Shown here in pieces: positions 33,994 through 43,092 of a stretch of 64,000 nt of DNA. The notes under the pieces were generated by a model. It saw nothing but the letters and a program-made list of their open reading frames with translations. It made no database searches and had not been told where the DNA came from. The translations under genes and the position numbers were made by a program. Position 1 is the stretch's first letter, and each line of letters starts with the position of its first letter. The DNA is from Oscillospiraceae bacterium (lineage in GTDB: Bacteria > Bacillota > Clostridia > Oscillospirales > Ruminococcaceae): assembly GCA_025757985.1 (NCBI GenBank), contig CP107210.1, forward strand, positions 2,976,001 to 3,040,000, given 5' to 3'.

Positions 33994-34959
33994 GTGAGCA
34001 GAAGGAAGGATTTGTTTATCCAATTATCAAGAATAATCGCATGTCTTGGTGTGTGTGGCGTTCACATTGGATATGGATATGAGGTTAAAGGTATAGGGGG
34101 AGTACTATCTGTAGGAAGATATGGTCTTTTTGTTTTCTTTGTGTTGAGCGGATTTCTTGCTTGTATGTGGAATGGAGAAGACAGGCGTACCTATATTAAG
34201 AAAAAAATCATACGGTTGGCTCCAATATATTACATGTCGCTTGTTTTCTGTTATGTCATTCACAGACTAATCCTTTGCGAAACTCATGGAAATGAGGCGA
34301 ATTGGCTTCGCTACATATTGGGGTTGAATGCATGGCTACCGGCGGAGGACATCTTTTGGAAAGGAATGCACGCAAACTGGTATGTAAGTGTTGTATGGGG
34401 GTTTTATATTATTGTTGCTTTTCTTTGGAAAAGAGTTAAAAGAACAAATGATGGATTTCTGTACATAGCATTCTTGATTTGCAGCGTGTGCTCTATTGTG
34501 ATAAAGCAGCGGGATGCGATGTGGTCGGTAAATGGCTGGTGCTATTTGCAATTTTTTATTTTGGGAATGATAGCACATCAGGAGCAAGAGAAAAAGAAAT
34601 TGATCGTACTGCCGATTATAGCAATTTTATGTGTTGCAATAAAGCCGTCTTATCACACGATGACGATTTTCCTGTCCGCAATATATTCGCTGGCTTTAGG
34701 GTGGCTTTCGGGAAAATTTCAGCTTGATACAACGAATAGGACAGGAAAGATTCTGAGCCACATAGATGGTTTGACATACGCTGTTTTTTTGGTGCATCCA
34801 TTTATTATTGACTTTGCCATAGATGGAATTTTAGCGGTTTGCGTAAATAAGACCGTGGCAATTGTTGTGACATGCACAATTATTATTGGTTTAGCGGAAA
34901 TTGTCCACTGTTGTTTAGAAAAGCCGATTCAAAAATATTTAATGGATAAAGTCGGATGA
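33994..34959 (+). CDS. Acyltransferase family 3 protein (OafA-like)
   Basis: A 321-residue membrane acyltransferase, about ten helices. LSRIIACLGVCGVHIGYGYE holds the conserved His in helix 1, and FVFFVLSGFLACMWN and KKKIIRLAPIYYMSLVF follow. It adds acetyl or another acyl group to the surface glycan. Starts with GTG three bases after the flippase stop. A 75-bp piece of its 5' end is repeated at 35113-35187. Confidence 0.88.
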   Translation: MSRRKDLFIQLSRIIACLGVCGVHIGYGYEVKGIGGVLSVGRYGLFVFFVLSGFLACMWNGEDRRTYIKKKIIRLAPIYYMSLVFCYVIHRLILCETHGNEANWLRYILGLNAWLPAEDIFWKGMHANWYVSVVWGFYIIVAFLWKRVKRTNDGFLYIAFLICSVCSIVIKQRDAMWSVNGWCYLQFFILGMIAHQEQEKKKLIVLPIIAILCVAIKPSYHTMTIFLSAIYSLALGWLSGKFQLDTTNRTGKILSHIDGLTYAVFLVHPFIIDFAIDGILAVCVNKTVAIVVTCTIIIGLAEIVHCCLEKPIQKYLMDKVG

Positions 34960-35067
34960 AAAGTGAGTGTCATAAAAATGATGGGGCTATGGTATCGGCG
35001 ACACTCTTGAAAATGCACAGATGACAGTAAAAAGATTAAAATCTTGATGATGGGAAAGGTTGATAGG

Positions 35068-35218
35068 ATGAAAATTGCAGATGCAGGTATCGGCTATGTT
35101 GGTCTATCCATTGCTATCAAGAATAGTCGCATGTTTTGGTGTGTGCGGTGTCCATGTGGACATGGATATGAGGTTAAAGGAATAGAGGAAAGGGCAGTAT
35201 CTGCAGGCCAGAGGCCAT
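35068..35218 (+). pseudogene. Chimeric remnant: ugd start joined to acyltransferase piece
   Basis: ATG followed by MKIADAGIGYVGLSIA, a third ugd start (about 15 codons; the usual AVAGTGYVGLS is altered), then from 35113 a 75-bp stretch about 87 percent identical to the acyltransferase gene near 34023-34098. The chimera ends at a stop near 35218. It carries no functional domain. Confidence 0.7.
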
Positions 35219-35260
35219 GAGATTGCTCTGATCCCCCAAAACTCTAAATGGATTCGCTGG

Positions 35261-35289
35261 TTGAAATTGTGTCGAATGTGTGATAAAAT
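35261..35289 (+). promoter_or_regulatory. Promoter of the second capsule operon
   Basis: TTGAAA (35261-35266) and TAAAAT (35284-35289), 17-bp spacer, 238 bases before the sugar-transferase start. The long untranslated leader could be a site of regulation, but no strong hairpin is visible. Confidence 0.6.
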
Positions 35290-35526
35290 ATACTTAACTT
35301 TACTATTATTTTGTCGAAAAGCACCTGCTTGGCAATGTGGCACATGTGCGGTTTGAGTGTATCGGATTTGCTGTTGTGCGCTAATTGATGCACATTTTCT
35401 GATTTTTTTGCTAATGCAATATGTGCTAATTTTGCAACCAAGGAATGCGGAAGTACAAACCACAGATAGAAATTTCTGCGTGCAGAAGATAAAATGTGAG
35501 AGGAGCTACTCGTTTAAGGGGATAAC

Positions 35527-36879
35527 ATGGAGAACACGATGAAAAACCGCACAATGCTGCGGGCAGTAAAAATGCTGAATATTGTCAATGCGACCGCAGT
35601 TTTTGCGGTTGCATGGTATGTGTTCTATGCAGATTTTATAATGGCTCCATTCTACAGGAGAGGAAATTTTGTTGTCATTGCGATTTTTATGGTGCTGTAT
35701 AGCTTGTACGGTCGGGTGTATGATGCATTTAAAGTATCATTGTATCGCATATCGGAAATGGTGTACTCCCAGGCATTGGCAGCTTTCTTTTCGGATGCAG
35801 TCATGTATGTTATCATCTGGCTCTTGAATCAAGACAGGCCTAAAATTTGGCCGTTGGTACTGTGCTTTACTGTGCAGTGTCTTGTGGCAACTATGTGGTC
35901 ATACACGACACACCAGTGGTATTATCGTGTTTTTCCACCGCGTAGAACTGCAATTATTTATGATTTCCGTCCGGGAATGGAACAGTTGATTGAAGAGTAT
36001 GGCTTGCAGAAAAAGTTCAAAGTCGAGAAAATTATTGCAGTAAGTGACTTTTTGAAACAAGATATGACAGAATTGAATGGGATACAAACGGTATTCCTGT
36101 GTGGTATCCATAGCCATGAGCGTAATCTGATCTTGAAACGGTGTGTGGCAAAGGACATACAGGTCTATATGTTGCCACGCATTGGTGATGTACTCATCAG
36201 CAGCGCAAAGCAACTGCATTTGTTCCATCTGCCAATTTTACAGGTCACGCGGTACGACCCGAATCCAGAATATGTCTGTATTAAGCGTATTTTTGATGTT
36301 ATTGTTTCTGGTCTTGCATTGCTGGTTCTTTCACCAGTGATGATTGCAGTGTCGATTGCGATTAAAGTGTATGATGGTGGGCCGGTGTTTTATAAGCAAT
36401 GCCGATTGACCAAAGATGGAAAAACTTTCATGGTACACAAGTTTCGCAGTATGAGTGTTGATGCGGAGAAAGACGGTGTGGCTCGCCTTTCTACGGGTGA
36501 CAAAGACACCCGTGTGACACCGGTAGGTCGCTTTATCCGCAAGGTGCGCCTTGATGAGCTGCCGCAACTGTTGGATATTCTGAAAGGCGACATGTCTATC
36601 GTTGGTCCGCGTCCGGAACGCCCGGAGATTGCAGCTCAGTATGAAAAAGAATTGCCCGAGTTTGCTTTGCGCCTACAAGCCAAAGCAGGGCTGACAGGCT
36701 ATGCGCAAGTTTATGGGAAATACAATACAACTCCCTATGACAAACTACAGATGGATTTGATGTATATTGCACACCCAAGTGTTGTGGAGGATTTGCGCAT
36801 TATTTTTGCTACTATTAAAATACTGTTTATCCCGGAGAGTACCGAAGGGGTCGAAGAAGGGAAGACAACAGCAGAATAA
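35527..36879 (+). CDS. Priming sugar-phosphate transferase (polyprenyl glycosylphosphotransferase)
   Basis: A 450-residue membrane enzyme that puts the first sugar phosphate on undecaprenyl phosphate, starting repeat-unit assembly. Four N-terminal helices, a CoA-binding-like middle domain, then the catalytic C-terminal domain (KRIFDVIVSGLALLVLSP membrane helix, QCRLTKDGKTFMVHKFRSM, DELPQLLDILKGDMSIVGPR, RPEI). Family CpsE/WbaP type. The only priming enzyme in the window. Confidence 0.94.
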   Translation: MENTMKNRTMLRAVKMLNIVNATAVFAVAWYVFYADFIMAPFYRRGNFVVIAIFMVLYSLYGRVYDAFKVSLYRISEMVYSQALAAFFSDAVMYVIIWLLNQDRPKIWPLVLCFTVQCLVATMWSYTTHQWYYRVFPPRRTAIIYDFRPGMEQLIEEYGLQKKFKVEKIIAVSDFLKQDMTELNGIQTVFLCGIHSHERNLILKRCVAKDIQVYMLPRIGDVLISSAKQLHLFHLPILQVTRYDPNPEYVCIKRIFDVIVSGLALLVLSPVMIAVSIAIKVYDGGPVFYKQCRLTKDGKTFMVHKFRSMSVDAEKDGVARLSTGDKDTRVTPVGRFIRKVRLDELPQLLDILKGDMSIVGPRPERPEIAAQYEKELPEFALRLQAKAGLTGYAQVYGKYNTTPYDKLQMDLMYIAHPSVVEDLRIIFATIKILFIPESTEGVEEGKTTAE

Positions 36880-36891
36880 AGAGGCAAGTCC

Positions 36892-37638
36892 ATGGAGAAG
36901 ATCAAGGTTTCTATTATTACGGTGGCGTTTAATGCGGAAAAAACAATTTCGCGCACAATAGAGTCTGTGCTGAATCAAACATATCCGGATATAGAATATC
37001 TGATATTGGATGGTGCTTCTGTTGATAAAACGGTTGATGTGGCGCAGCGCTACATGAAGGCGTTTTGCGAAAAAGGGTATACCTATCGAATTGTGTCTGA
37101 GCCGGATCAGGGCATGTATGATGCACTGAACAAAGGAGCAAAAATAGCACAGGGAAAATTAGTTGGGCAGATTAACGCAGATGATTGGTACGAATTGGAT
37201 GCAGTTGAAACCATGGTTCGGTTATATGAGAGAGAAAAATATGATGCGGCATGGGGGAGTATCCGTATTAAGAAAAAGAATGGCGACCTGATAAAGCATG
37301 CTAAAATTGGGAAATTGTGGACTACGACTGGCTGGTGCCACCCAGGTATGTTTAGCTGCAGAGAAACACTACTGGCGTTTCCATACCCATTGGAAAGTAT
37401 GTACGATGATTTTGATTATATCACTGCGGTACATCAGTCAGGGAAAAAAATTGTAACAACGGATCATATCATTAGTAACTTTAGCTTCGGTACGGGTGGT
37501 ATGAGCACACAAAAGAGCCTTAGTGAAGCTATGCGAAGGGTAGGTATTACATACAATATTTATCGCAAATACGGTATGAGTCGTATGTACTGGTTCCTGA
37601 GGGTCGCTACGGAGCTGGCAAAATACTTGGTTGCTTAA
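36892..37638 (+). CDS. Family 2 glycosyltransferase
   Basis: A 248-residue GT-A enzyme (KVSIITVAFNAEKTISRTIES, EPDQGMYDALNKGAKIAQG, INADDWYE). It starts 12 bases after the priming enzyme and likely adds the second or a branch sugar. Similar in size and opening motif to the gene at 28250. Confidence 0.9.
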   Translation: MEKIKVSIITVAFNAEKTISRTIESVLNQTYPDIEYLILDGASVDKTVDVAQRYMKAFCEKGYTYRIVSEPDQGMYDALNKGAKIAQGKLVGQINADDWYELDAVETMVRLYEREKYDAAWGSIRIKKKNGDLIKHAKIGKLWTTTGWCHPGMFSCRETLLAFPYPLESMYDDFDYITAVHQSGKKIVTTDHIISNFSFGTGGMSTQKSLSEAMRRVGITYNIYRKYGMSRMYWFLRVATELAKYLVA

Positions 37639-37660
37639 GAAATAGAAAAGAGTAAGATTT

Positions 37661-38521
37661 ATGGTTGATTTGAAAGAGTTTCACGAAGTACTGCTGGATA
37701 TTCTGCTGGAGTTTGATCGAGTCTGCAGAGATAATGATATTCAATATTCGTTGGCATATGGTACGATGCTCGGGGCTATTCGTCATAAAGGCTTTATCCC
37801 ATGGGACGATGATGTGGATGTCGTAATGGATCGTAAGAATTATAATCGGTTCTGCGAAGTCTGCCCGAAATCGCTTCGTGATGGATATTTTTTTCAAAGC
37901 AAAGATACTGAACCGTTGTACCCATATAATATCAGTCGTCTGAGAAAAAATAATACGGCAATGATATATCCGGAATGGAAAGACTCTGGCATTCATCAGG
38001 GAATTTATATTGACATTTATCCAGTGGATCGAATCCCTGACAACAAAGTGGCGCATGCAATTCAGAAATTTTTTGTTATTCTGCTTACACCAGTGCGAAT
38101 TACCAGAAACCCTGTTATTTATATGAATGGTTGCTCTAAGCGTTTCGGGAAGGCACTGTACATAGCTAAAAATATGCTCTACTATGTGGTGAGACTTTTC
38201 CCTCGAAACATCTGTGATAAGTTGGAAATGCACTATATTACGAAATATGACGATAAGCCATGCAAATACTCTGGTATTATTTGTGAAGGTGGTGTTTTAC
38301 TACGCCCGGATTATGGGGTACAAACTTTTGATACAGAAAGCCTACAACATTACAAGGAGGTTGACTTCGAGGGGCACAAACTAATGTGTATCGCAGATCC
38401 GGAAGATATGTTACAACGCTGGTATGGTGATTACATGAAGCTGCCACCCAAAGAGAAACAGGTAATGTTCCACCAGCCGGAAGCATTTGACACCCAAAAG
38501 AGTTATAAGGAATACGTATAA
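37661..38521 (+). CDS. licD: LicD-family phosphotransferase
   Basis: A 286-residue LicD/fukutin-type enzyme. Catalytic DDD-type motif in GFIPWDDDVDVVMDRKNY, preceded by YGTMLGAIRHKG. LicD moves a phospho-group such as phosphocholine or another phospho-alcohol from a CDP donor to a glycan. A CDP donor may come from the cytidylyltransferase fusion at 44324. It lacks obvious transmembrane helices. Confidence 0.9.
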   Translation: MVDLKEFHEVLLDILLEFDRVCRDNDIQYSLAYGTMLGAIRHKGFIPWDDDVDVVMDRKNYNRFCEVCPKSLRDGYFFQSKDTEPLYPYNISRLRKNNTAMIYPEWKDSGIHQGIYIDIYPVDRIPDNKVAHAIQKFFVILLTPVRITRNPVIYMNGCSKRFGKALYIAKNMLYYVVRLFPRNICDKLEMHYITKYDDKPCKYSGIICEGGVLLRPDYGVQTFDTESLQHYKEVDFEGHKLMCIADPEDMLQRWYGDYMKLPPKEKQVMFHQPEAFDTQKSYKEYV

Positions 38522-39112
38522 ATGGGGAAAAAAAAGTTACTATACATAAATAATTTTGAGGCACCGTATCGAGTGCCCTTTTTTAACCTTCTGGGGGAAA
38601 AGTTTGATTTAACATTGGTGCTGACACAGCGTCCTGAAGATAGAAAGGATCGCAATGCGAAGTGGTTTGCGCACACAGAGCGAAACTATAAAGTGGTTTA
38701 CCTGAATACCACAAAAATTGCAGGTGTGAGAATTGCTTTTGATATCAGAAAAATGCTGATGGACTACGAGCTGATCTTTATGGATATGTATGGTAATCCG
38801 ACAAATATGTATGCGATCTTCTGCATGAATCGAATGAAGAAGAAGTTTCTACTTTCGGTGGATGGGATGCTTCCCAGAAAGCATGAGAACCCTCTGGTAT
38901 ATATGGTGAAAAAGTATTGCTTGAAGAGCCCAGAGCTCGTGATGTCACCAGGAGAGAGTGTGGATTCATGTCTAATGCACTATGGGGTCCCAAAGGAAAA
39001 AATAGTACGATATCACTTTACTTCCCTGTTGAAAGATGATGTTCTGGAACGGTTGCCTAATGATGAAGAAAAGCGGCAATTACGTATACAGATTGGCTTG
39101 AAAGCAGAGTAG
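38522..39112 (+). CDS. GT4-like glycosyltransferase, N-terminal half
   Basis: A 196-residue protein that looks like the acceptor half of a GT-B glycosyltransferase (LLYINNFEAPYRVPFFNLLG, MDMYGNPTNMYAIFCMNRMKKKF). The donor half is on a separate reading frame 17 bases downstream. It starts at the base after the licD stop. It may be one half of a broken gene or a true two-subunit enzyme. Confidence 0.75.
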   Translation: MGKKKLLYINNFEAPYRVPFFNLLGEKFDLTLVLTQRPEDRKDRNAKWFAHTERNYKVVYLNTTKIAGVRIAFDIRKMLMDYELIFMDMYGNPTNMYAIFCMNRMKKKFLLSVDGMLPRKHENPLVYMVKKYCLKSPELVMSPGESVDSCLMHYGVPKEKIVRYHFTSLLKDDVLERLPNDEEKRQLRIQIGLKAE

Positions 39113-39128
39113 TGCGGAGGTTCCTGCG

Positions 39129-39668
39129 ATGACAAAAGTTGTGGTGTCAGTCGGACAGTTCATCCACAGAAAAGGGTTCGATGTTCTGTTGAAAGCGTGG
39201 GCAAAATGTTCGCCGGAAAATGTCCTTTACATTATCGGTGCTGAGCCAACGGAAGAGTATTTGGCGCTAAAAAATCAACTTGAACTGACAAATGTCTTTT
39301 TTGTTGGATTTAAGGCCAAAGAAGAATTGAAGCAGTATTACCGAGCGGCAGATTTGTTTGTACTTCCCACGCGAGAGGATATCTGGGGATTGGTTGTAAA
39401 TGAGGCGATGGCTAATGGCCTTCCGGTTATCACTACAAATCGATGCGTGTCAGGAATCGAACTGGTGAAAAATGGCGTGAACGGCTATATAGTTCAAGTA
39501 GACGATGTGGAAGAAATGGCAAATAGGATACGAACGGTACTTGAAGACAATGTGCTGCGGCATTCGATGGCTGAAAACAGCTTGGCAACAATTCGTGACT
39601 GGACTGTAGAAAGAATGGCAGAGGAGCATTGCACATTGATGCAGAGGTTTCTAATGGAGAGCGAATGA
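39129..39668 (+). CDS. GT4-like glycosyltransferase, C-terminal half
   Basis: A 179-residue donor-binding half (VSVGQFIHRKGFDVLLKAW, PTREDIWGLVVNEAMANG). It has its own GCGGAGG ribosome site with good spacing to the ATG, so it can be translated on its own. It overlaps the polymerase gene by four bases. Confidence 0.78.
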   Translation: MTKVVVSVGQFIHRKGFDVLLKAWAKCSPENVLYIIGAEPTEEYLALKNQLELTNVFFVGFKAKEELKQYYRAADLFVLPTREDIWGLVVNEAMANGLPVITTNRCVSGIELVKNGVNGYIVQVDDVEEMANRIRTVLEDNVLRHSMAENSLATIRDWTVERMAEEHCTLMQRFLMESE

Positions 39669-40999
39669 AGAATAATACAATGCAGTACCGCAATCTACTA
39701 GCGTGTCTAGGTATTGTGCTGGCGATTGACGGGATTGGCTGTATGGCTGTTGTGAAAGGCCTACTGGACTATAATATACGCGAACTGTCAATTGGTGTGG
39801 TTATTGGTGCGGTGCTATTGATGGCAACTGGACAGTGTTGCACGCAAATCCAGAAAACCACATGGCAAATTAGACTAATTGGTCTGTATAGTTTGGCAAC
39901 ACTTGTATTGGCGTTCTTTTCGGGTATAGGATTGATGGAGTCTGGAAGTGGCTTCGTGTATCAGGGTGCCTATTTTGTGGAGATAATACTTCTTTGGAAT
40001 ATGCGTAGAGATGGCAACCTTGAAAACTATGTTAAAATTGGCTTTTGGGTTAGTGGCGTTTTTTGCATTATAGAACTTGCACTACTGATGGTACGGGGGT
40101 GCGTTCCTTATTTCAACAATTTTTACTCGTTGCACAAAAATGTGAATATGGTGGATATGGGAACAAGAATTTTCCCACCACTTTTTAACACTTTTTACGA
40201 TTCGAGTTTTGTAAACCCCTTTGACAAGATGGCAAAAAGCTGGTTGTTTACGGACATTCTGTTTGACCGTGAGGCAACAGGAACACTTGCTTACGCTACG
40301 TTTGTTTTTGCGGTTGCCTATCGTGCAAATAAGAAGCCAACCAGAATATGTAAGTATATTGTGCTGTTATCATCTGTTGCTGCGATTGCAGTTTCTTCAC
40401 GCAGAAGTATCTATATGGCGGTTATTCTTACGCTCATTCTGCATGGAAAAAACATGCATGTTATGGCGTGGGTGCGTAGCCATAAGCGGCTTACTGCTAT
40501 TTTGGTGAGTGGGGGAGTGGTGTTGCTCACATGGGCTTCCATTTCAGTGCCAATCATTCGTGATTTAATAATGGTGGTTGTCACAAAATTTTGGAACGGC
40601 CTAATAACAATGCTTGGACTTTCTAAGGCGGATGCATCAGCATCTATGCGATTTGAATCCGCTAGCTTGGCATGGAATAGTTATAAGGAATCAACGATGC
40701 TGCAATTCTTGTTTGGTAGAGGATATATGCATTCTTGGGTGGATATGCCGTTCTTTCAAGCATTTATTGACCTAGGCGTTTTTGGCGGAATTGTGTTCTC
40801 GATTATTATGTTTGTTGTGCCGTTGAAATATCTGTGGAAAAAAACGAATTCGGCTGCTGTAATGGCGGCACAATATTTTACAGTGCTATCCATGATAGAA
40901 GGACTTTTCAACAGTTTCCCCTATGGAAAGTTTTTCTCGATCGTATTACTACTAATGGCGAGCGATTGGGAAAATAAGAAGATGGAGGTGGCATTGTGA
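39665..40999 (+). CDS. O-antigen/capsule polymerase-like membrane protein (Wzy-like)
   Basis: A 444-residue protein with about 11-12 hydrophobic segments and a larger extracellular loop (about residues 170-215), the hallmark of Wzy polymerases, which share little sequence. The ATG overlaps the previous stop (ATGA). Assigned by topology and context, not by strong motif. Confidence 0.75.
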   Translation: MKNNTMQYRNLLACLGIVLAIDGIGCMAVVKGLLDYNIRELSIGVVIGAVLLMATGQCCTQIQKTTWQIRLIGLYSLATLVLAFFSGIGLMESGSGFVYQGAYFVEIILLWNMRRDGNLENYVKIGFWVSGVFCIIELALLMVRGCVPYFNNFYSLHKNVNMVDMGTRIFPPLFNTFYDSSFVNPFDKMAKSWLFTDILFDREATGTLAYATFVFAVAYRANKKPTRICKYIVLLSSVAAIAVSSRRSIYMAVILTLILHGKNMHVMAWVRSHKRLTAILVSGGVVLLTWASISVPIIRDLIMVVVTKFWNGLITMLGLSKADASASMRFESASLAWNSYKESTMLQFLFGRGYMHSWVDMPFFQAFIDLGVFGGIVFSIIMFVVPLKYLWKKTNSAAVMAAQYFTVLSMIEGLFNSFPYGKFFSIVLLLMASDWENKKMEVAL

Positions 41000-42048
41000 A
41001 AATCGTATATATAGACACCAATCTGGCAGGACACCATATTCCGTATCTACAGGGACTGGTAGGTTTGGCCGATGAATCAGTTGCAGTGTTGCCTGAAAGA
41101 ATCCCCCATTTTGCTATGCGTCAGCGCGTGTGTGCATTCCCAACAGCCCCCAAAAGAAAACTGTCTGACTTTGACAGGTGGATACGAGCAGTGAAAACAA
41201 TCGTGGATGAAGAACAGCCTGATATTGTCCACTTCTTGATGGGGGATGACTTTTACCGTTTCTTTGGTTGGAGGCTGAGTTGTTTTTCTGCCTATAAAAC
41301 CATTGTAACATTGCATTGGCTGCGCAATGGCTTATTTGGAACACTTAGCACAAAGTGCATTGCAGGTGCAGTAGATACGATAGTAATACACTCCGATTAC
41401 TTGAAATGTAAATTGCAGAGTAAGGGAGTCAATAATGCTGTCCATGTTGAGTATCCTAGATTTCAAACGCTGGCATTTGAGCCTAAGAAGGCAAAGGCAT
41501 ACTGGAATTTGAAAACAGATATACCGGTTATTGCTTGCTTGGGTAATACTCGCTATGACAAAGGAATTGATATTCTATTGAATGCACTGAGCAAGGTAAA
41601 GGTTCCCTTCCAGTTATTGGTCGCAGGGAAGAGTGCCTATTTTGATGTAGACTTCATTCAGAAGAAGATTGCGCTCTATCGAGATAGTGTACGGTTGCAT
41701 TTGGAGTATCTTAGTGATGAAGAGATGGCTTTGGCCGTTTCGGCGGCAGATTTGGTTGTATTGCCGTATCGGAAAGTCTTTGATGGTGCCAGTGGGCCAA
41801 TGGTGGACGGAGTAGCACTTGGAAAAGTGATTGTTGGGCCGGATCACGGCAATCTTGGGTATACAATTAATAAGAACCATCTTGGATATACTTTTCACTC
41901 CGAAGATGAAGTCTCTCTGGCGCAGGCGATAGAGAAAGCTCTGCTAGAACCGTTTGAAAAAGACAGCGTCTACAAGGCTTATCAGCAGGCATTAAATTTG
42001 GAACATTTCCGAAAAGGCTATGAGCGGGTCTATGAGAAACTGAGATAG
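40996..42048 (+). CDS. Glycosyltransferase (GT4-like)
   Basis: A 350-residue GT-B enzyme (VYIDTNLAGHHIPYLQGLVG, ACLGNTRYDKGIDILLNAL, VVLPYRKVFDGASGPMVDGV). Overlaps the polymerase stop by four bases. The glycine/histidine-rich loop AGHHIPYL suits an acceptor site. Last glycosyltransferase of the operon. Confidence 0.88.
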   Translation: MKIVYIDTNLAGHHIPYLQGLVGLADESVAVLPERIPHFAMRQRVCAFPTAPKRKLSDFDRWIRAVKTIVDEEQPDIVHFLMGDDFYRFFGWRLSCFSAYKTIVTLHWLRNGLFGTLSTKCIAGAVDTIVIHSDYLKCKLQSKGVNNAVHVEYPRFQTLAFEPKKAKAYWNLKTDIPVIACLGNTRYDKGIDILLNALSKVKVPFQLLVAGKSAYFDVDFIQKKIALYRDSVRLHLEYLSDEEMALAVSAADLVVLPYRKVFDGASGPMVDGVALGKVIVGPDHGNLGYTINKNHLGYTFHSEDEVSLAQAIEKALLEPFEKDSVYKAYQQALNLEHFRKGYERVYEKLR

Positions 42049-42267
42049 AAGTGAGTTGGAATCGATTTAAAAAAATGCGTTGGTGCTAGTTGGTTGTGCC
42101 ATAGCGAACTAGGGTGTCAGAAAGATTGGTGTTGCCAAAAACAATGAGTGACAATGTCTTTCGCTGATTTTATTCACTTACTTAGGATTACAGCACATCC
42201 GCCAGAAAGAAATGTTGATACATTCTCTCTGGAAATTATTTACTAGAACTAATGGAGAGGTAGCATT

Positions 42268-43092
42268 ATGGTTTCCATGCGAAGTGTATTCGCGTATTTG
42301 TGGAGTTATCCCGAGCGGGTTGTCTATTTTTTGGTTTGCTGTGTGTTGGTATTTCTTCTGGCTCTAAAAAAAAATAAGCCGGAGTTTAAAAGTATACGGA
42401 ATCTCCTTGTTATACCGTCACTGGTTCTGATTGTTATGTTTCTAAACCCGGTTTCAACTCATTTTTTGGTGCCCAATGTGATGGAGACTCGCATTCTGCG
42501 CTTCTTCTGGATTGTTCCTGCCGCATTGATTATGGCATTGGTCACGGTGGAACTTGTTACAATTCCCAAAAACAAGGTCGGTAAGATACTGGCAGGAGGC
42601 ATTGTACTAGGTGTTTTTGCAGCACAGATTAATAGATTTAGCAATCTTCGTTCTTTAAGGGAAAAAGAAACACCAAACTGGTATAAGATACCGGCATCCG
42701 TGATAGAACTTACGGATGATATCATGGCAGATGATTCAATAGAGCAAAAAGTCGCGATACTACCTCACCCGTTAAACCTTTGGGTGCGCCAGTATCGAGC
42801 AGAGGTGCAGCTACCGTTTTCTTGGAATGACACGGATGAATACTTTCCCAAGGTGGATGAGTTATATGACTTTATGAACGGCCTAGAGCCTTTTGATGTG
42901 ACAGAATTTGGTGCTGTTCTGGAGGATACCCCTTGTAACTATGTAGTCCTTCCGGAAAGTTGGATTCAGGGAAGCGACCTGCATAGCTATGGGTTTGAAG
43001 AACTTGCTCGTGTGAATATGGGGGCACCGGAGGATGTTGGTGTCTACGATAGAGAATACATTCTCTATCATCGTAAGGAGGCGGTAAAGTGA
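42268..43092 (+). CDS. DUF6077-like membrane protein, C-terminal-half-like
   Basis: A 274-residue protein with a short N-terminal part, about four transmembrane segments (VVYFLVCCVLVFLLAL, WIVPAALIMALVTVELV, KILAGGIVLGVFAAQ) and a large soluble C-terminal domain (VILTDDIM..., NDTDEYFPKVDELYDFM, YREYILYHR-type end). It looks like the second half of a DUF6077 polytopic protein, a possible glycosyltransferase-C-type enzyme. Overlaps the next gene by four bases. Confidence 0.55.
   Translation: MVSMRSVFAYLWSYPERVVYFLVCCVLVFLLALKKNKPEFKSIRNLLVIPSLVLIVMFLNPVSTHFLVPNVMETRILRFFWIVPAALIMALVTVELVTIPKNKVGKILAGGIVLGVFAAQINRFSNLRSLREKETPNWYKIPASVIELTDDIMADDSIEQKVAILPHPLNLWVRQYRAEVQLPFSWNDTDEYFPKVDELYDFMNGLEPFDVTEFGAVLEDTPCNYVVLPESWIQGSDLHSYGFEELARVNMGAPEDVGVYDREYILYHRKEAVK

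Noticed and set aside
35261..35526. The long leader before the priming transferase as a third copy of the structured leader RNA
   Set aside because: None of the GGGTCAA/TTGACCC pairing or AGCCTACGG hairpin is present.
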